From FEN-1297 sp046706945 (GTDB lineage Bacteria; Bacteroidota; Ignavibacteria; Ignavibacteriales; Ignavibacteriaceae), in contig JBJKOY010000173.1 of assembly GCA_046706945.1 (NCBI GenBank), positions 1 through 17,766 on the forward strand: DNA of 17,766 nt, in the 5' to 3' direction. This document shows, in pieces, positions 15,635-17,766 of the stretch. Every line of letters begins with the position of its first letter. Positions within the stretch are counted from its first letter, which is position 1. A program made the translations under genes and the position numbers. A model generated the notes under the pieces. That model ran no database searches. It worked only from the letters and a program-made list of their open reading frames with translations, and was not told the DNA's origin.

Positions 15635-17224
15635 ATGATGAAAATTAAAATACAAAACAGGCTCAGCGTAAAGCTGATAATTTCGATATCGTTGATTCTT
15701 ATCGCCGTACTTGCGGTACATACCTACATATCGGTTTCAGGGCTTACAAGCTATCTTACCGCATCCAGTTATCAAAACGCCTATAATATGAGCGATGTAA
15801 TAAAGAAGTCCATCCGCTACAGTATGCTGTTGGACAGGAGGGGAGATGTGCATCAAATAATTAAGACGATAGGAACGGAAAAAGGCGTACGCGGGATCAG
15901 GATATATAATAAGCAGGGAGTAATAATTTTTTCGACGGATTCGAGCGAAATTAATAAACAGGTAAACTTGTCGTCGGAAGCTTGCATAGTATGTCACCAG
16001 CAGTCCGTTCCTCTTAAAAGTTTAACTAACCGCAACAAGATGAGGATATACAAGGATCCGGAGGATAATAAAGTCCTGGGCGTAATAAATCCTATTTATA
16101 ACGAAAAGGATTGTTACACAGCCGACTGTCATGCTCACGGAAGCAAAGTGGAAATGCTCGGAGTTCTCGACGTTATGATTTCCTTAAAAGGTTTGGACGA
16201 AATTATATCCGCAAATACAAATTCGACAATAACCAATTCAGTGCTTATTACATTATTCATCGCGTTTTTCTGCGGATTGTTTATCACGGTGCTTGTCAAT
16301 AAACCCATCCGAAAATTGCTGAAAGGAATAGAAGAACTGGGGAAAGGAAATCTTAGTTATAAGATCCCGATCGGTTCGAAAGGGGAACTTGGCCTGGTTG
16401 CCAGGAGGTTCAATGAAATGTCCGGCAAACTTGAGGCGGCCTATAAGGAAATAGAGGATTGGTCCGAGAATTTAAATAGAAAAGTCCAGCAGAAGACCGA
16501 AGAACTTCAAAAGATTTACGAGCAGGTGATACAAATCGAAAAATTGGCGTCGCTGGGAAAATTATCGGCTACAGTGGCACACGAGCTCAACAATCCCCTG
16601 GAAGGGATACTGACATACAGCAAATTAATCAACAAGAAATTGAAAGAAACTCAGAGGGACGGGGAGTTTGCGAAGTTGATTGAGTACCTGGAATTAATTT
16701 CGGAAGAATCCTCCCGGTGCGGAAAGATAGTAAAAGATTTGCTTTTGTTTTCACATAAAGGAAATAACGAATACCAGAGTTACGACATTATTTCGGTAAT
16801 AGAGAAGTGCACAAAACTTATTGAACACCACCTGGAAATTCATCGTATTAAGCTTGTTAAAGAATACGCCGCGGACAAGGCGGAGGTATTTATAAATCCC
16901 CAGAAAATTCAGCAGGCACTTATGTCCGTTCTTATTAATTCTATAGAAGCAATGCCCGATGGCGGCAATATTTATATAAAAGTAGAAAAGGAATACGGTA
17001 ATTTGACAATTAGGATTTCGGACGAGGGTATCGGAATCTCCGAGAAGGACCTGCCGCATATTTTCGAGCCGTTTTATACCACAAAAGAAGCTTCTAAAGG
17101 TACGGGGCTGGGGCTATCGATAGTTTACGGAATAATAAGCCATCACGACGGGTTCGTTGAAGTTGAAAACACGTCGCCCGCCGGGACGACTTTTAAAATT
17201 TCTCTTCCGTTAAAAGAAAAATAG
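15635..17224 (+). CDS. Second diheme-sensor histidine kinase
   Basis: 529 residues. A transmembrane helix (~13-34), a periplasmic sensor domain, a second helix (~200-221), HAMP (~218-270), a short coiled coil (~268-300), HisKA with H316 in TVAHELNNPL, and HATPase_c with N435 (LINSIEAMP), DEGIGI (463-468), FEPFYTT and GTGLGLS. The sensor carries CIVCH (117-121) and CYTADCH (160-166), the same CX2CH plus CX4CH pair at the same spacing as in the - strand kinase. Flanking sequence is also shared (RIY/RIF, VLGVINPIYNE, DCHAH, MLGVLDV). It should therefore also bind two c-type hemes. It lacks the Cys-rich ATPase insertion. The start follows AGGGG with 8-base spacing; a second ATG is next to it. An NtrC-type regulator begins 12 bases after its stop, so the two form a kinase-regulator pair that likely controls sigma-54 promoters. 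Confidence 0.9.
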   Translation: MMKIKIQNRLSVKLIISISLILIAVLAVHTYISVSGLTSYLTASSYQNAYNMSDVIKKSIRYSMLLDRRGDVHQIIKTIGTEKGVRGIRIYNKQGVIIFSTDSSEINKQVNLSSEACIVCHQQSVPLKSLTNRNKMRIYKDPEDNKVLGVINPIYNEKDCYTADCHAHGSKVEMLGVLDVMISLKGLDEIISANTNSTITNSVLITLFIAFFCGLFITVLVNKPIRKLLKGIEELGKGNLSYKIPIGSKGELGLVARRFNEMSGKLEAAYKEIEDWSENLNRKVQQKTEELQKIYEQVIQIEKLASLGKLSATVAHELNNPLEGILTYSKLINKKLKETQRDGEFAKLIEYLELISEESSRCGKIVKDLLLFSHKGNNEYQSYDIISVIEKCTKLIEHHLEIHRIKLVKEYAADKAEVFINPQKIQQALMSVLINSIEAMPDGGNIYIKVEKEYGNLTIRISDEGIGISEKDLPHIFEPFYTTKEASKGTGLGLSIVYGIISHHDGFVEVENTSPAGTTFKISLPLKEK

Positions 17225-17236
17225 GTTGAGTGTATT

Positions 17237-17766
17237 ATGAATAAAAAAGAAAAAATATTAATCGCCGACGACGAAAAAATCGTCAGGGAGTCTTTGTTTC
17301 ATTGGTTTGAAGACGAAGGTTACTCCGTGGAAATTGCAGAGGACGGAATTTCCGCGGTGAAATTATATATGAACGATAAATTCGATCTGGCATTGATAGA
17401 TTTGAAGATGCCCGGTCTAAGCGGCCTCGAGGTGCTGAAGAAAATAAAAGATCTCGATAAGGATGCCGTCATTATAATGATCACCGCGTTTGCATCGGTT
17501 CCCACCGCTATTGCCGCACTGAAAGAGGGCGCTTTCGATTATGTCACGAAACCGGTCGACCCGGACGAGTTATCCCATCTAATAAAAAAAGCCCTTGATC
17601 AGAAAGCGCTTCAGGTTGAAAACAAAATGCTGAAGGAAAATATTGAAGAGATATTTAAACCGGCCAACATTATCGGCGAAGCGCAGTCGATGAAAAAAAT
17701 ATACGATCTTATGAAGGATGTGGCCTTAAACGATACGGCCGTGATTATAAAAGGAGAAAGCGGTAC
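17237..17766 (+). CDS. NtrC-family sigma-54-dependent response regulator (3' partial)
   Basis: The first 176 residues are in the window; the gene runs off the right edge. The receiver domain (residues ~5-120) has ADDE (D11/D12), phosphoacceptor D55 in LIDLKMPG, T83 in MITAFAS and K105 in TKPVDPDE. A helical linker leads into an AAA+ domain (NIIGEAQSMKKIYDLMKDVA at ~144-163, then IIKGESG, the beginning of the GESGTGKE Walker A). This N-terminal receiver plus GESGT Walker A is diagnostic of sigma-54 activators. A Fis-type DNA-binding domain is expected beyond the window. It starts 12 bases after the diheme kinase gene, its probable phosphodonor. Candidate targets include the sigma-54-like site at 14220-14235. 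Confidence 0.92.
   Translation, partial: MNKKEKILIADDEKIVRESLFHWFEDEGYSVEIAEDGISAVKLYMNDKFDLALIDLKMPGLSGLEVLKKIKDLDKDAVIIMITAFASVPTAIAALKEGAFDYVTKPVDPDELSHLIKKALDQKALQVENKMLKENIEEIFKPANIIGEAQSMKKIYDLMKDVALNDTAVIIKGESG

Overview
The window looks like a chromosomal fragment from a member of the Ignavibacteria or a close relative in the Bacteroidota/Chlorobi group. This is an inference. It rests on two proteins with C-terminal type IX secretion (T9SS) sorting domains of the 'QNYPNPFNPST ... GIYLYRL ... KKMILLK' type, AT-rich intergenic DNA, and respiratory genes rich in multiheme cytochromes. No rRNA, tRNA, CRISPR array, transposase or integrase was seen.

Region A (1-4.6 kb, + strand) encodes two large secreted proteins. 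The first, cut by the window start, ends with a carboxypeptidase-regulatory-like fold, a dockerin-like calcium-binding pair, a cohesin-like domain and a T9SS domain. The second is a signal peptide, four tandem cohesin-like domains and a T9SS domain. A 13-bp perfect hairpin lies between them and a rho-independent terminator follows. Together they resemble a miniature scaffoldin plus dockerin partner exported by T9SS.

Region B (4.7-6.1 kb) holds two housekeeping-type genes that converge: an EamA/DMT membrane transporter (+) and a macro-domain ADP-ribose-derivative hydrolase (-).

Region C (6.2-13.5 kb, - strand) is a probable six-gene operon ending at a clear terminator (6195-6226). In transcription order it encodes a Tat-exported HybA/NrfC-type four-cluster ferredoxin with a C-terminal membrane anchor, a HybB/NrfD-type quinone-interacting membrane protein, a 13-heme periplasmic cytochrome c, a membrane histidine kinase with two c-heme motifs in its periplasmic sensor and a Cys-rich insertion in its ATPase domain, and two response regulators. 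Both regulators carry a GcvH-like (lipoyl-carrier fold) domain as output instead of a DNA-binding domain, and one has an N-terminal membrane helix.

Region D (13.5-17.8 kb) begins with about 690 bp of AT-rich divergent intergenic DNA. It continues on the + strand with a stand-alone GcvH-like protein, a protein joining a Cys-cluster domain to a diverged GcvH-like domain, a second diheme-sensor histidine kinase, and an NtrC-type sigma-54 activator cut by the window end. A candidate sigma-54 promoter sits just before the first of these genes.

Regions C and D read as one system. A quinone/cytochrome electron-transfer module is flanked by two heme-bearing periplasmic sensor kinases, three response regulators and four GcvH-like domains. 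None of the four has a lysine at the position aligned with the lipoylated lysine of true GcvH. The most economical inference is redox- or respiration-linked signalling in which a repurposed GcvH fold is the output or protein-protein module. This is the part of the window most likely to be under-described.
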